Shown piece after piece: positions 38,271 through 46,924 of a stretch of 64,000 nt of DNA. Source of the stretch: Streptomyces sp. MST-110588 (lineage in GTDB: Bacteria > Actinomycetota > Actinomycetes > Streptomycetales > Streptomycetaceae); assembly GCF_022695595.1 (NCBI RefSeq), contig NZ_CP074380.1:3670001-3734000 (forward strand), written 5' to 3'. The stretch's first letter is position 1; every line of letters begins with the position of its first letter. The position numbers and the translations under genes are program-made. The notes beneath the pieces are model-generated. The model was not told the origin of the DNA and did not search any database. It saw only the letters and a program-made list of their open reading frames with translations.

Positions 38271-38435
38271 ATGGCGCAGGCGAAGAAGATCGGGCTGTAC
38301 GTGATCGTCGTCTTCGTGCTCTACACGATCATCACGTCCCCGGCGCGTGCCGCCGATCTCGTCCAGATAGGGTTCGAGGGCATTTCGTCCGCCGCTCACG
38401 GCGTCGGGCAGTTCATGACCGCACTGATCGCGTAG
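38271..38435 (+). CDS. 54-residue membrane protein
   Basis: The ATG at 38271 is preceded by GGAGACGGAG. The sequence is one helix (IGLYVIVVFVLYTIITSP) followed by an amphipathic tail (LVQIGFEGISSAAHGVGQFM). Such proteins are widespread in Streptomyces but I know no function. It is probably cotranscribed with the Dabb gene 59 bp downstream. Confidence 0.7.
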   Translation: MAQAKKIGLYVIVVFVLYTIITSPARAADLVQIGFEGISSAAHGVGQFMTALIA

Positions 38436-38494
38436 GCGGCGGGAGCCCCTCCCGGGCGGCGGCGCCTCGTCCGTACGTACGGAGGGAAGTTCCG

Positions 38495-38788
38495 GTGATA
38501 CGCCACCTGGTCCTTTTCAAGCTCAACGAGGGCGTCCGGCGGGACGAGCCGCGGGTCGTGGCCGGCGCCCGTGCCTTCCAGGAACTGAAGTCGCACATTC
38601 CGGAGCTGGAGTTCTGGGAGTGCGCCTGGAACATCACCGACCGGCCCATCGCGTACGACTTCGCCGTCAACTCGGCCGTGGCGGACGCCGACGCGCTCAA
38701 GCGCTACATCGAGCACCCGGCCCATCAGGCCGCCGCGGCCCAGTGGCGCGAGTTCGCCACCTGGGTGATCGCCGACTACGAGTTCTGA
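38495..38788 (+). CDS. Dabb (stress-responsive A/B barrel) protein
   Basis: 97 residues from a GTG with GGAGGGA 7 nt upstream. The single ferredoxin-like Dabb domain starts VIRHLVLFKLNEGV and ends HPAHQAAAAQWREFATWVIA. The conserved His residues in RHLVLFK and EHPAH define the active-site face in the family. Some relatives are polyketide cyclases, others stress proteins; no pathway can be assigned here. Confidence 0.88.
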   Translation: MIRHLVLFKLNEGVRRDEPRVVAGARAFQELKSHIPELEFWECAWNITDRPIAYDFAVNSAVADADALKRYIEHPAHQAAAAQWREFATWVIADYEF

Positions 38789-38849
38789 GTCCGCCCGGTC
38801 TGCCGGGAGGCGCGAGAGCTCCACGCCGGGGCCACGCCGGGGCCGCGCC

Positions 38850-38881
38850 AGGGCCGTACGGAGAAACCCGTACGGCCCTTT
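38850..38881 (+). terminator. terminator after the Dabb gene
   Basis: A 12-bp stem, AGGGCCGTACGG / CCGTACGGCCCT, is followed by TT. The rest of the 38789-39130 gap shows TTGACA at 38948 without a clear -10 element, and otherwise nothing. Confidence 0.8.
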
Positions 38882-39130
38882 CGCATACCTGTTCCGCCTT
38901 GCTGAACAGCGCCCCGGTTCGTACGCATCGTGAGGCTATCGCCAAGGCTTGACATAAAGCGATCCACGCGGCTCACACCCGCCCGCGCACGCCCCCGCGC
39001 ACCCCGTTCACGGCTCCGCCATGTGCTCAACTCTGCCCTCAACACGGTGTTATGCGGTGCTTGCACACAGTGCACATGTCTTGTGATGCTATGACCGCTT
39101 TTGCCGGATGAATGGACAGTGAAGGGTGGC

Positions 39131-39940
39131 GTGACCGTGACGTCTCGTACTGCGCCCAAGGCTCCATCCCGCGAGAGCCGGAGCGCGGACACGCGAGCGC
39201 TCACGCAAGTCCTCTTCGCCGAGCTGGCGGGCCTGGATCCGGGGACGCCCGAGCACACACGGGTCCGTGCCGCCCTGATCGAGGCCAATCTGCCGCTGGT
39301 GCGCTATGCGGCGGCACGTTTCCGCAGCCGCAACGAGCCGATGGAGGACGTCGTCCAGGTCGGCACGATCGGGCTGATCAACGCGATCGACCGGTTCGAC
39401 CCCGACCGCGGGGTGCAGTTCCCGACGTTCGCGATGCCCACGGTGGTCGGCGAGATCAAACGTTACTTCCGCGACAACGTACGTACCGTCCACGTGCCGC
39501 GCCGGCTCCACGAGCTGTGGGTGCAGGTCAACGGCGCGACCGAGGACCTGACCGTGCTGCACGGCCGCTCACCCAGTACGGCGGAGATCGCCGAACGCCT
39601 CAAGATCGGCGAGGACGAGGTGCTGGCCTGCCTGGAGGCCGGGCGGTCGTATCACGCCACTTCTTTGGAGGCGGCGCAGGAGGGTGACGGGCTGCCCGGC
39701 CTGCTGGACCGCCTCGGTTACGAGGATCCGGAGCTGGCCGGCGTCGAGCACCGCGACCTCGTACGGCATCTGCTCGTACAACTGCCCGAGCGCGAACAGC
39801 GGATTCTGCTGCTGCGGTACTACAACAACTTGACGCAATCGCAAATCAGCGCGGAGCTGGGGGTGTCGCAGATGCATGTCTCGCGGCTACTGTCGCGGAG
39901 CTTCGCCCGGCTGCGGTCCGCAAACAGGATCGAGGCATAA
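39131..39940 (+). CDS. sigF: SigF-family sigma factor
   Basis: A group 3 (SigB/F/G-type) sigma factor of 269 aa. Region 2 includes [20 protein letters not shown] and [17 protein letters not shown], and region 3 starts at [12 protein letters not shown]. Region 4 reads [25 protein letters not shown]. It closely resembles S. coelicolor SigF as I remember it, which acts late in spore maturation. The GTG at 39131 (VTVTS) follows GGGTGG; a second GTG two codons later is possible. A near-identical second sigma gene follows, and no anti-sigma gene is adjacent. Confidence 0.88.
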   Translation: MTVTSRTAPKAPSRESRSADTRALTQVLFAELAGLDPGTPEHTRVRAALIEANLPLVRYAAARFRSRNEPMEDVVQVGTIGLINAIDRFDPDRGVQFPTFAMPTVVGEIKRYFRDNVRTVHVPRRLHELWVQVNGATEDLTVLHGRSPSTAEIAERLKIGEDEVLACLEAGRSYHATSLEAAQEGDGLPGLLDRLGYEDPELAGVEHRDLVRHLLVQLPEREQRILLLRYYNNLTQSQISAELGVSQMHVSRLLSRSFARLRSANRIEA

Positions 39941-40130
39941 CCGGGAAGAGCGACCCGTTCCTGCACAGATATGTCGACTTGGCGCTACAGCGCGTTGCCG
40001 ACATGTGACATTCTGCAGGAACTGCGTTTGCCACGGCGCCGCCTCCGGTATTCAGGTGGAGGCATACGTTCCCGGCCCGGCGAGGACCGGGGACGCCACA
40101 GCGACCCGACCGCGACCTCAAGGGGGTGGC

Positions 40131-40967
40131 ATGTCCGTAGAACTGGGCAGCTCGAAGGTGCTTGCCGCGATTCCCGCACCGGCACCGCATGTGCACGACG
40201 ACGACGCCATCAACACCCGCACGCTCTCCCGCTCCCTGTTCCTGCGGCTGGCCACGCTCGACAAGGACAGCGCGGAACGTACGTACGTCCGCGACACCTT
40301 GATCGAACTGAACCTGCCGCTCGTCCGCTACGCGGCGGCGCGTTTCCGCAGCCGCAACGAGCCGATGGAGGACATCGTCCAGGTCGGCACGATCGGACTG
40401 ATCAAGGCCATCGACCGTTTCGACTGCGAACGCGGCGTGGAATTCCCCACGTTCGCGATGCCGACGGTGGTCGGCGAGATCAAACGCTTCTTCCGGGACA
40501 CCTCCTGGTCCGTACGCGTACCGCGCCGGCTCCAGGAACTGCGGCTGGCCCTGACGAAGGCCAGCGACGAACTCGCCCAGAAGCTCGACCGCTCGCCGAC
40601 CGTGACCGAACTGGCCGAGTGCCTGGGGGTGTCGGAGGAGGACGTGGTCGACGGGCTGGCGGTGGGCAACGCCTACACGGCCTCGTCGCTGGACTCCCCC
40701 TCGCCCGAGGACGACGGCGGCGAGGGTTCGCTCGCGGACCGGCTCGGGTACGAGGACAGCGCGCTGGAGGGGGTCGAGTACCGCGAGTCGCTCAAGCCGC
40801 TGCTGGCCAAACTCCCGCCGCGGGAGCGCCAGATCATCATGCTGCGCTTCTTCGCGAACATGACGCAGTCGCAGATCGGTGAGGAGGTCGGCATCTCGCA
40901 GATGCATGTCTCGCGCCTGCTCACCAGGACGCTTGCGCATCTGCGCGAAGGACTCATCTCCGACTGA
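40131..40967 (+). CDS. sigN: second SigF-type sigma factor (SigN-like)
   Basis: 278 residues from an ATG with AGGGGGTGG upstream. The regions are as in the preceding paralogue: [32 protein letters not shown], and LTRTL following the [18 protein letters not shown] helix-turn-helix. The two genes are 190 bp apart and clearly arose by duplication. In S. coelicolor the neighbour of sigF is sigN, which works in a specialised compartment of aerial hyphae; I assign this one by synteny from memory. No RsbW-like kinase is encoded next to it. Confidence 0.8.
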   Translation: MSVELGSSKVLAAIPAPAPHVHDDDAINTRTLSRSLFLRLATLDKDSAERTYVRDTLIELNLPLVRYAAARFRSRNEPMEDIVQVGTIGLIKAIDRFDCERGVEFPTFAMPTVVGEIKRFFRDTSWSVRVPRRLQELRLALTKASDELAQKLDRSPTVTELAECLGVSEEDVVDGLAVGNAYTASSLDSPSPEDDGGEGSLADRLGYEDSALEGVEYRESLKPLLAKLPPRERQIIMLRFFANMTQSQIGEEVGISQMHVSRLLTRTLAHLREGLISD

Positions 40968-41018
40968 CGCCGGGCGCCGGTCCGCCGTCACGGGGCGGGG
41001 CGGCCGGCGCGGATGGCT

Positions 41019-41137
41019 CGTACGGGAAGGTTGTCGCCCTCATGGGAAGGCGATCGCCCGTAGGGGAAGCTGATCACCCGTACGGCAAGCTGATCGTTCC
41101 TGCGAGGTGAACCACCCGTACGGGATGGAGCGTTCGA
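41019..41137. repeat. 20-nt degenerate tandem repeats
   Basis: Six units of 20, 20, 20, 20, 18 and 21 nt (type CGTACGGGAAGCTGATCACC) follow the second sigma gene, in the gap facing a convergent gene. No gene is seen in the rest of 40968-41429, which contains further CGTACGG-rich sequence. Confidence 0.8.
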
Positions 41138-41429
41138 CGTACGGAACGTATGCGAGCCGTCCCGGACCGGTAAGTGCGGAACTCGTACGGGACCCGGACA
41201 AGGACCCGTACAAGCGCCGTACAGGCCGTACAGAAAGACACCCGCCGGGCATCCAACGCCCGCGCGCCCCCGCCCGCTTGAGGCAGCTTCCGCTTTCCGG
41301 CGGAAAGCGCCCGCCGGGGCGTCACCCCGCGAGCGCCGGCCCCTGGCGATGCTCCAGGGCTCCCCGAACGCCCAGGCCCCGGCCCCAGGCACCAGGCCCC
41401 GGGCAGCCCCGCTCCGAGCGCCCCAGGTC

Positions 41430-41645
41430 TTAGAAGAGGGCCAGCCACGCCGCCGCGGCCACGGCCGCGATCACGACCACGACGCCCACGATGAGCCCGA
41501 TGCGCGGGCCGGCGGCAGCCTGCGGCGCCGCGGCCCGGCGCCCTCCGCCCTGCGGCGTGCCCTCGTCGACGAAGGCGCGGAACATCTGCGTGCTGCCGGC
41601 CGGGTCGTGGTTGCCGTCGGCCGGGTTCTGCGGGTAGTTCGCCAT
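41430..41645 (-). CDS. 71-residue tail-anchored membrane protein
   Basis: A cytoplasmic N-terminus (MANYPQNPADGNHDPAGSTQ) and an Ala/Arg linker lead to one C-terminal membrane helix (IGLIVGVVVVIAAVAAAAWL) ending two residues before the stop. No clear ribosome site is present. I do not recognise the family. Confidence 0.65.
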   Translation of the reverse strand: MANYPQNPADGNHDPAGSTQMFRAFVDEGTPQGGGRRAAAPQAAAGPRIGLIVGVVVVIAAVAAAAWLALF

Positions 41646-41792
41646 AGGGCAGGACCCTAGCGAACAAGGGCATCGAAGGCACCCCTGGGCCTCACTCATC
41701 ACTGGCCGGCGGCTTTACGGGGCCCATCGCGCTCCTTGACCACGCCACGGCCCACTCTTTTCGCTCCTTTTACCCTTCTGGTCCGATATACG

Positions 41793-41835
41793 TTTGCCTT
41801 CAGCAACCAAATGACTCTATGGTTGCCCTAAGCAA
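41793..41835. promoter_or_regulatory. paired MarR operator boxes
   Basis: TTGCCTTCAGCAA (41793-41805) and TTGCCCTAAGCAA (41823-41835) are 13-nt palindromes with identical TTGC/GCAA arms. Their centres are 30 bp apart, and each is followed by an AAATGA motif. They lie 24-66 bp before the MarR start and probably bind its product. Confidence 0.8.
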
Positions 41836-41858
41836 CAAATGAATGCGTGGAGGTGCCC

Positions 41859-42332
41859 ATGGCCGCTCAGAGTCAGTACGAGGAGCTGGCCCGGCAGCTC
41901 AGTGCCATCGGTGCCGTCAAGCGCGAAATGGGACGCATCCTCCCCCACGACTGCCCGCCCGCCTCGGCCGGTGTGCTCACCCTGCTCGATCGTTACGGCG
42001 AGATGCGGATGAGCAGGCTCGCCGAACTGCTGGCGATCGACATGTCGGTCACAAGTCGACATGTCGCTCATGTCGCGGAGCGCGGCTGGATCGAGCGAGA
42101 GGCCGATCCACTGGACAAGAGGTCGCGGCTGCTGCGCCTGACGCCGAGCGGCCGGGAACTCCTGGCGGAGCTCTCCGAGCGCTACACGGAATCACTCGCC
42201 CGGTACCTGGACGACTGGTCCGACGCCGACGTCGGCCGTCTCAACGAGCTGCTCGCCAGGCTGCGTGACAGCTTCGGCGACTGCCGTCCCCGGGCGCACC
42301 ACGACTCCACCACCCGTACACCCGCAGTATGA
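41859..42332 (+). CDS. MarR-family regulator of the efflux operon
   Basis: 157 residues; the ATG at 41859 follows GGAGGTGCCC. The winged helix shows MRMSRLAELLAIDMSVTSRH and the wing DPLDKRSRLLRLTPSGREL, the MarR signature DxRxxxxxLT. It is followed after a few bases by the MFS gene, so it likely represses this operon until a drug-like ligand binds. Two palindromes in its own promoter support autoregulation. Confidence 0.92.
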   Translation: MAAQSQYEELARQLSAIGAVKREMGRILPHDCPPASAGVLTLLDRYGEMRMSRLAELLAIDMSVTSRHVAHVAERGWIEREADPLDKRSRLLRLTPSGRELLAELSERYTESLARYLDDWSDADVGRLNELLARLRDSFGDCRPRAHHDSTTRTPAV

Positions 42333-42343
42333 AAAGGAACCAC

Positions 42344-44926
42344 ATGGCTACGACCACACCGTCCGGTGTGCGGGGCGGCCACGCCAAGCGCGGGGGCCAC
42401 CCGGCCCCCGACGGAGCCCCGATGTCGCACCGACAGATCATGGAGGCGCTGTCCGGGCTGCTGCTCGGCATGTTCGTCGCCATCCTCTCGTCGACGATCG
42501 TCTCCAACGCCCTGCCCGAGATCATCCACGACCTCAAGGGCGGCCAGAGCGCCTACACCTGGGTCGTGACGGCATCGCTGCTGGCGATGACCGCCGCCAC
42601 CCCGCTGTGGGGCAAGCTCTCCGACCTGTTCAGCAAGAAGCTGCTGGTGCAGGTCGCCCTGATCATCTACGTACTGGGCTCGGCCGCGGCCGGACTCTCG
42701 CAGAACGCCGGCATGCTCATCGCCTGCCGTGTCATCCAGGGCATAGGCGTGGGCGGTCTGTCCGCCCTGGCCCAGATCGTCATGGCCGCCATGATCTCCC
42801 CGCGTGAGCGTGGGCGGTACAGCGGCTACCTCGGCGCCACCTTCGCCGTCGCCACCGTCGGCGGCCCGCTGCTGGGCGGCGTCATCACCGACACCAGTTG
42901 GCTCGGCTGGCGCTGGTGCTTCTACGTCGGCGTGCCCTTCGCGGTGATCGCGCTGATCGTGCTCCAGAAGACCCTCAAGCTCCCGGTCGTCAAGCGGCAG
43001 GTCAAGGTCGACTGGGCGGGCGCCTTCTTCATCAGCGCGGCGGTCTCGCTGCTGCTGGTGTGGGTGACGCTGGCCGGTGACAAGTACGACTGGATCTCCT
43101 GGCAGACCTTCGTGATGGTCGGCGGCGCGATCGTGCTCGGCGCGGTCTTCGTGTTCGTGGAGTCCAAGGCGAGCGAGCCGATCATCCCGCTGCGGCTGTT
43201 CCGCAACAAGACGATCACCCTCGCCTCGCTGGCCTCGCTGTTCGTCGGTATCGCGATGTTCACCGGCACCGTCTTCTTCAGCCAGTACTTCCAGCTCGCC
43301 CGCGACAAGTCGCCGACGATGTCCGGCATCATGACCATCCCGATGATCGGCGGCCTGTTCGTCTCCTCGACGGTTTCCGGCCAGGTCATCACCAAGACCG
43401 GCAAGTGGAAGGCGTGGCTGGTCTCCGGCGGCGTCCTGGTCACCGCCGGCCTGGGCCTGCTGGGCACCATCCGCTACGACACCGAGTACTGGCACATCGC
43501 GATCTTCATGGCCCTGATGGGCCTGGGCATCGGCATGATGATGCAGAACCTGGTGCTGTGCACCCAGAACCAGGTCGCCCCGCAGGACCTGGGCTCCGCG
43601 TCCTCCGTCGTCACCTTCTTCCGCTCCCTCGGTGGTGCGGTGGGCGTCTCGGCGCTCGGTGCGGTGCTCGCCAACCGCGTCACCCACTACGTCAAGGAGG
43701 GCCTGACCGAGCTGGGTCCCAAGGCCGCACACCTGGCCAAGGGCTCCGGCGGTGGCGGCGGCATCCCCGACCTGGCCGCGCTGCCCGCCCCGCTGCGTAC
43801 GGTCATGCAGAGCGCGTACGGCCACGGTGTCGGCGACGTCTTCCTCTACGCGGCGCCCTGCGCGCTGCTGGCCTTCCTCCTCACGCTTTTCATCAAGGAG
43901 GTCGCGCTGAAGACCCGCGGCGGCCTGGCGCAGTCCGCCGAGCCGCAGGGCGCGGACACCGCCGTCCCCGCGGCCGGTGCCACGGCTCCCGCCGCGGCGC
44001 GGGCCGAGGAGCCGGTGCCCGCCATGGCCGGCGCGCCGTCCGTCGCGGACGACGGGGACGGCCGGGCGCCCTCCTGGGCGCGGCAGGCCCAGGCCACCGA
44101 CACCCAGCCGCTGGCGGCGTACGCGTCCGCCGGTGCCCCGGAGGCTCCCGGCACCCCGTCCGGTCCCTCCGTGCACGGTTTTGTACGCAACGCCGAGGGC
44201 AACCCCGTGCCGCGCTCCGCGGTGACGCTGATCTCGCTCAGCGGTCAGCAGCTCGGCCGCTCGGCGGTCCAGGCCAACGGCTCGTACGTGCTCAGCGCCC
44301 CCGGCGCCGGCTCGTACGTCTTCATCGCGGCGGCCGACGGCCACCAGCCGCAGGCGTCCACCATCGTCATCGGTGACCAGCCCCTGAGCTACGACGTGCT
44401 GCTCAGCGGCACCAGCGGCCTGACCGGCCAGGTGCGCGGCGCGGTGACCGGCGAGCCGGTGGAGGGTGCGATGGTCGTGGTCACCGACGTACGCGGTGAG
44501 GTGCTGGCCACCGGCACGACCGGCCCCGAGGGCCACTTCGCCTTCGAGGAGCTGGCGAGCGGCTCCTTCACCGTCGCGGTGAACGCCGCGAGCTTCCGGC
44601 CGACCGCACTGCCGGTCGAGGTCGGCGGGCAGGGCACGACCCGTATCGAGGTCGAGCTGCTGTCCGGCGCGCGGGTGCAGGGCGTCGTACGGGCGGGCGC
44701 GCAGCGCCGTCCGCTGCCGGACGCGCGGGTCACGCTGGTGGACGCGGCGGGCAACGTCGTGGCCACCTCGACGACCGGTGAGGACGGCGCGTACGCCTTC
44801 ACCGACCTGGACGCGGGCGACTACACGGTCATCGCGAGCGGCTACCCGCCGGTCGCGGGCGGCCTGACGGTCGACGCACGCGGGGTCGACGGCTTCGACG
44901 TCGAACTCGCCCACCCCGGGGACTGA
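42344..44926 (+). CDS. DHA2-type MFS exporter fused to three carboxypeptidase-regulatory-like domains
   Basis: 860 residues. The first about 525 form a 14-helix DHA2 (EmrB/QacA) drug:proton antiporter, with motif A near LWGKLSDLFSKKLL and the motif C-like GGPLLGGVITD. After a linker of about 100 residues come three beta-sandwich CarboxypepD_reg-like repeats: VHGFVRNAEGNPVPRSAVTL, LTGQVRGAVTGEPVEGAMVV and VQGVVRAGAQRRPLPDARVT. The ATG at 42344 (AAAAGGA upstream) is preferred over one at 42329 overlapping the MarR stop. Such a fusion is unusual for pumps; the tail side of the membrane depends on helix count. Confidence 0.9.
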   Translation: MATTTPSGVRGGHAKRGGHPAPDGAPMSHRQIMEALSGLLLGMFVAILSSTIVSNALPEIIHDLKGGQSAYTWVVTASLLAMTAATPLWGKLSDLFSKKLLVQVALIIYVLGSAAAGLSQNAGMLIACRVIQGIGVGGLSALAQIVMAAMISPRERGRYSGYLGATFAVATVGGPLLGGVITDTSWLGWRWCFYVGVPFAVIALIVLQKTLKLPVVKRQVKVDWAGAFFISAAVSLLLVWVTLAGDKYDWISWQTFVMVGGAIVLGAVFVFVESKASEPIIPLRLFRNKTITLASLASLFVGIAMFTGTVFFSQYFQLARDKSPTMSGIMTIPMIGGLFVSSTVSGQVITKTGKWKAWLVSGGVLVTAGLGLLGTIRYDTEYWHIAIFMALMGLGIGMMMQNLVLCTQNQVAPQDLGSASSVVTFFRSLGGAVGVSALGAVLANRVTHYVKEGLTELGPKAAHLAKGSGGGGGIPDLAALPAPLRTVMQSAYGHGVGDVFLYAAPCALLAFLLTLFIKEVALKTRGGLAQSAEPQGADTAVPAAGATAPAAARAEEPVPAMAGAPSVADDGDGRAPSWARQAQATDTQPLAAYASAGAPEAPGTPSGPSVHGFVRNAEGNPVPRSAVTLISLSGQQLGRSAVQANGSYVLSAPGAGSYVFIAAADGHQPQASTIVIGDQPLSYDVLLSGTSGLTGQVRGAVTGEPVEGAMVVVTDVRGEVLATGTTGPEGHFAFEELASGSFTVAVNAASFRPTALPVEVGGQGTTRIEVELLSGARVQGVVRAGAQRRPLPDARVTLVDAAGNVVATSTTGEDGAYAFTDLDAGDYTVIASGYPPVAGGLTVDARGVDGFDVELAHPGD

Positions 44927-44934
44927 CCCCGGCC

Positions 44935-44963
44935 CCCGGAGCTGACCGACGGTCGGCTCCGGG
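44935..44963 (+). terminator. hairpin between the exporter and YceI genes
   Basis: CCCGGAGC-T-GACC / GGTC-G-GCTCCGGG with loop GAC lies 9 nt after the exporter stop. It could partly terminate transcription or stabilise the upstream mRNA. No T run follows. Confidence 0.55.
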
Positions 44964-45138
44964 CCCCGGAGCGCGGCTCCGGGCAACCGATCCCCGGCCC
45001 GCGGCGCATCGTTCGAGCGGAGGCGCGCCCCGGGCCGGGACCCAGGACCCCGGGCGGCGGCTCGGCGCACAGGCAGGGGACGGCCTGCGAGCTGCTGCCC
45101 GGGGCCCGACATGTACGAGGCGAGAAACGGGAGCGGGA

Positions 45139-45981
45139 ATGACTTCGACGGGCGCGGGAGCGGCAGGCGTACGGGCGCGGATCCGCACGCGGGACGGGTG
45201 GGCGGTGCAGCACGCGGTGCTGACCGTCACCGACATGACGGGCGCGCAGATGGTGCGCGCCTCGGCCGACCAGGACGGTGTCGTACGGGAGGCGCAGCCG
45301 CTGGCCCCCGGCCCGTACACGGTGATCGTGACGGCCGTCGGGTACGCGCCGGTGGCCTCCAGCGCGATCGTCACGGCGAGCGGCCGGCTGGACGCGGGCA
45401 CGGTGGTGCTGGCCCGCCAGGGTGGCGCGGAGCTGCCGCCGCCGGGGGCCTGGACCGTCGACCCGATGCACTCCACGGTCGCGGCGGTCGCCCAGCACCT
45501 GGGCATCTCCAGCGTGCACGGCCGTTTCACCGAGTTCGGCGGCCGGATCGAGATCGCCGAGGACCTGGAGAAGTCCACGGTCGAGGCGGTCATCAAGGCC
45601 GCGACCATCGACACGGGCAACGAGATGCGCGACGGCCATCTGCGGTCGGCGGACTTCCTGAACGTCGCGGAGTTCCCGGAGATCACCTACCGCAGCTCCG
45701 GGCTGGAGCCGGCCGGGCCGGACCGCTGGACCGTGCACGGCGAGCTGTCGCTGCACGGTGTCGTACGGCCGGTGGACCTGAACCTGAGCTACCTCGGTAC
45801 GGGTCCCGACCCGTGGGGCGGGGTGCGCGCGGCCTTCCACGCCACCGCGGAACTGAGCCGCGAGGACTTCAAGATGAACTACAACCAGGTCGTGGCGGCC
45901 GGGATCGCGGCGATCGGCACGACGCTGCGGGTGGAGCTGGACATCCAGGCCGTACAGGGCGAGAGCCTGCCGACGGCGTGA
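45139..45981 (+). CDS. YceI-family protein with N-terminal carboxypeptidase-regulatory-like domain
   Basis: 280 residues. Residues about 10-95 form a CarboxypepD_reg-like sandwich (VRARIRTRDGWAVQHAVLTV), the same module type found three times in the pump upstream. Residues about 100-275 are a YceI lipocalin-like beta-barrel (WTVDPMHSTVAAVAQHLGIS; GELSLHGVVRPVDLNLSYLG). YceI proteins bind polyisoprenoids in solved structures. No signal peptide is seen, so it is probably cytoplasmic. The GGGAGCGGGA site precedes the ATG. It belongs to the MarR locus. Confidence 0.92.
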   Translation: MTSTGAGAAGVRARIRTRDGWAVQHAVLTVTDMTGAQMVRASADQDGVVREAQPLAPGPYTVIVTAVGYAPVASSAIVTASGRLDAGTVVLARQGGAELPPPGAWTVDPMHSTVAAVAQHLGISSVHGRFTEFGGRIEIAEDLEKSTVEAVIKAATIDTGNEMRDGHLRSADFLNVAEFPEITYRSSGLEPAGPDRWTVHGELSLHGVVRPVDLNLSYLGTGPDPWGGVRAAFHATAELSREDFKMNYNQVVAAGIAAIGTTLRVELDIQAVQGESLPTA

Positions 45982-46041
45982 CGCGGGGCGTACAACGGCG
46001 GGAGCGGAGCATGTAACGGCGTTACGGGCGTTACGGCACGC

Positions 46042-46776
46042 TCAGCGGCGGTCGGGCCGTGGGCCGAAATCCTTCGGGGTGGGCGGCCTGCGGCCCGTCT
46101 GCGTCACCAACTCCACGCTGATGTCGCGCAGTTTGACGTTGCGCCCCTGGGAGGCGCGGCGCAGGATCTCCAGCGCGGTGTCCGCGTCGACCCGGCCACG
46201 CGCCATCACGATCCCGATCGCCTGGTCGATGACGCTGCGCGAGAGCATCGCCCGCCGCAGGTCCTCGGTCAGCTCCATGTGCCGCTGGATGCGCAGGGCG
46301 ACGCCCACGGCACCGGCGGCCTGCGCGGACAGCAGCCGTGCGGTGTCCATCTCGTCCTCGAACGCCTTGGGGACCCTGGCGTAGAGATTGAGCGCGCCCA
46401 GACAGGCGCGGCCGTCCTTCAAGGGCAGCGCGAGGACGGACCGCACGCCGTACGCCCGCGCGTCCCGTATGTACTCCGGCCAGCGGCTCTCGTCGTGGAC
46501 GTCCGCCACGTGCTGCTCGCAGCCCTCGCTTATGCTGGTCAGGCAGGGGCCGCCGTTCTCCCCGTACTGGATCTCGTCCAGCCGCCGGGCGTCACCGTCG
46601 CTGCTGGCTGCGGTGGTCACCTGGCCGTGGCGGCACAGTGTGACGCTGCTGGAGTGCACGTGTTCGAGACTTTCCACGGCCCGGTCGGTCAGGTCCTTGA
46701 GGAAGGCGTCGAGGTCTTCGCTGTCGGCCAGTGACCGGTGCAGCGCGAGCAGATCCAATCCGTTGCCTTGAGTCAT
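46042..46776 (-). CDS. GAF-ANTAR transcription antitermination regulator (1)
   Basis: 244 residues. A GAF sensor (about 15-160; GGPCLTSISEGCEQHVADVHDE given by motifs GGPCLTS and VADVHDE) precedes a C-terminal ANTAR RNA-binding domain (LRRAMLSRSVIDQAIGIVMA; TALEILRRASQGRNVKLRDI). ANTAR proteins bind paired hairpins in nascent RNA and prevent termination. No hairpin pair target was identified nearby. A second protein of the same type lies 148 bp upstream on the same strand, so the two are probably paralogues. Confidence 0.9.
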   Translation of the reverse strand: MTQGNGLDLLALHRSLADSEDLDAFLKDLTDRAVESLEHVHSSSVTLCRHGQVTTAASSDGDARRLDEIQYGENGGPCLTSISEGCEQHVADVHDESRWPEYIRDARAYGVRSVLALPLKDGRACLGALNLYARVPKAFEDEMDTARLLSAQAAGAVGVALRIQRHMELTEDLRRAMLSRSVIDQAIGIVMARGRVDADTALEILRRASQGRNVKLRDISVELVTQTGRRPPTPKDFGPRPDRR

Positions 46777-46924
46777 CGTGCCGCCGCGAGTACCCCTGTA
46801 CGGTTCTCCGACACCCCCTCGGCGCCGGTGTGTACGGGCGCGATCACCTACCGTGGCCGCCGGGCGCGCACCTCCACCATGGCTCCGCCGGGCGCGGCTG
46901 CCTGCCCGGCGGCGGCCCCGCCTC

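Noticed and set aside
42182..45112. A 976-codon minus-strand frame opposite the exporter
   Set aside because: A typical antisense shadow of a GC-rich gene; the + strand encodes a clear MFS protein with CarboxypepD_reg-like domains.
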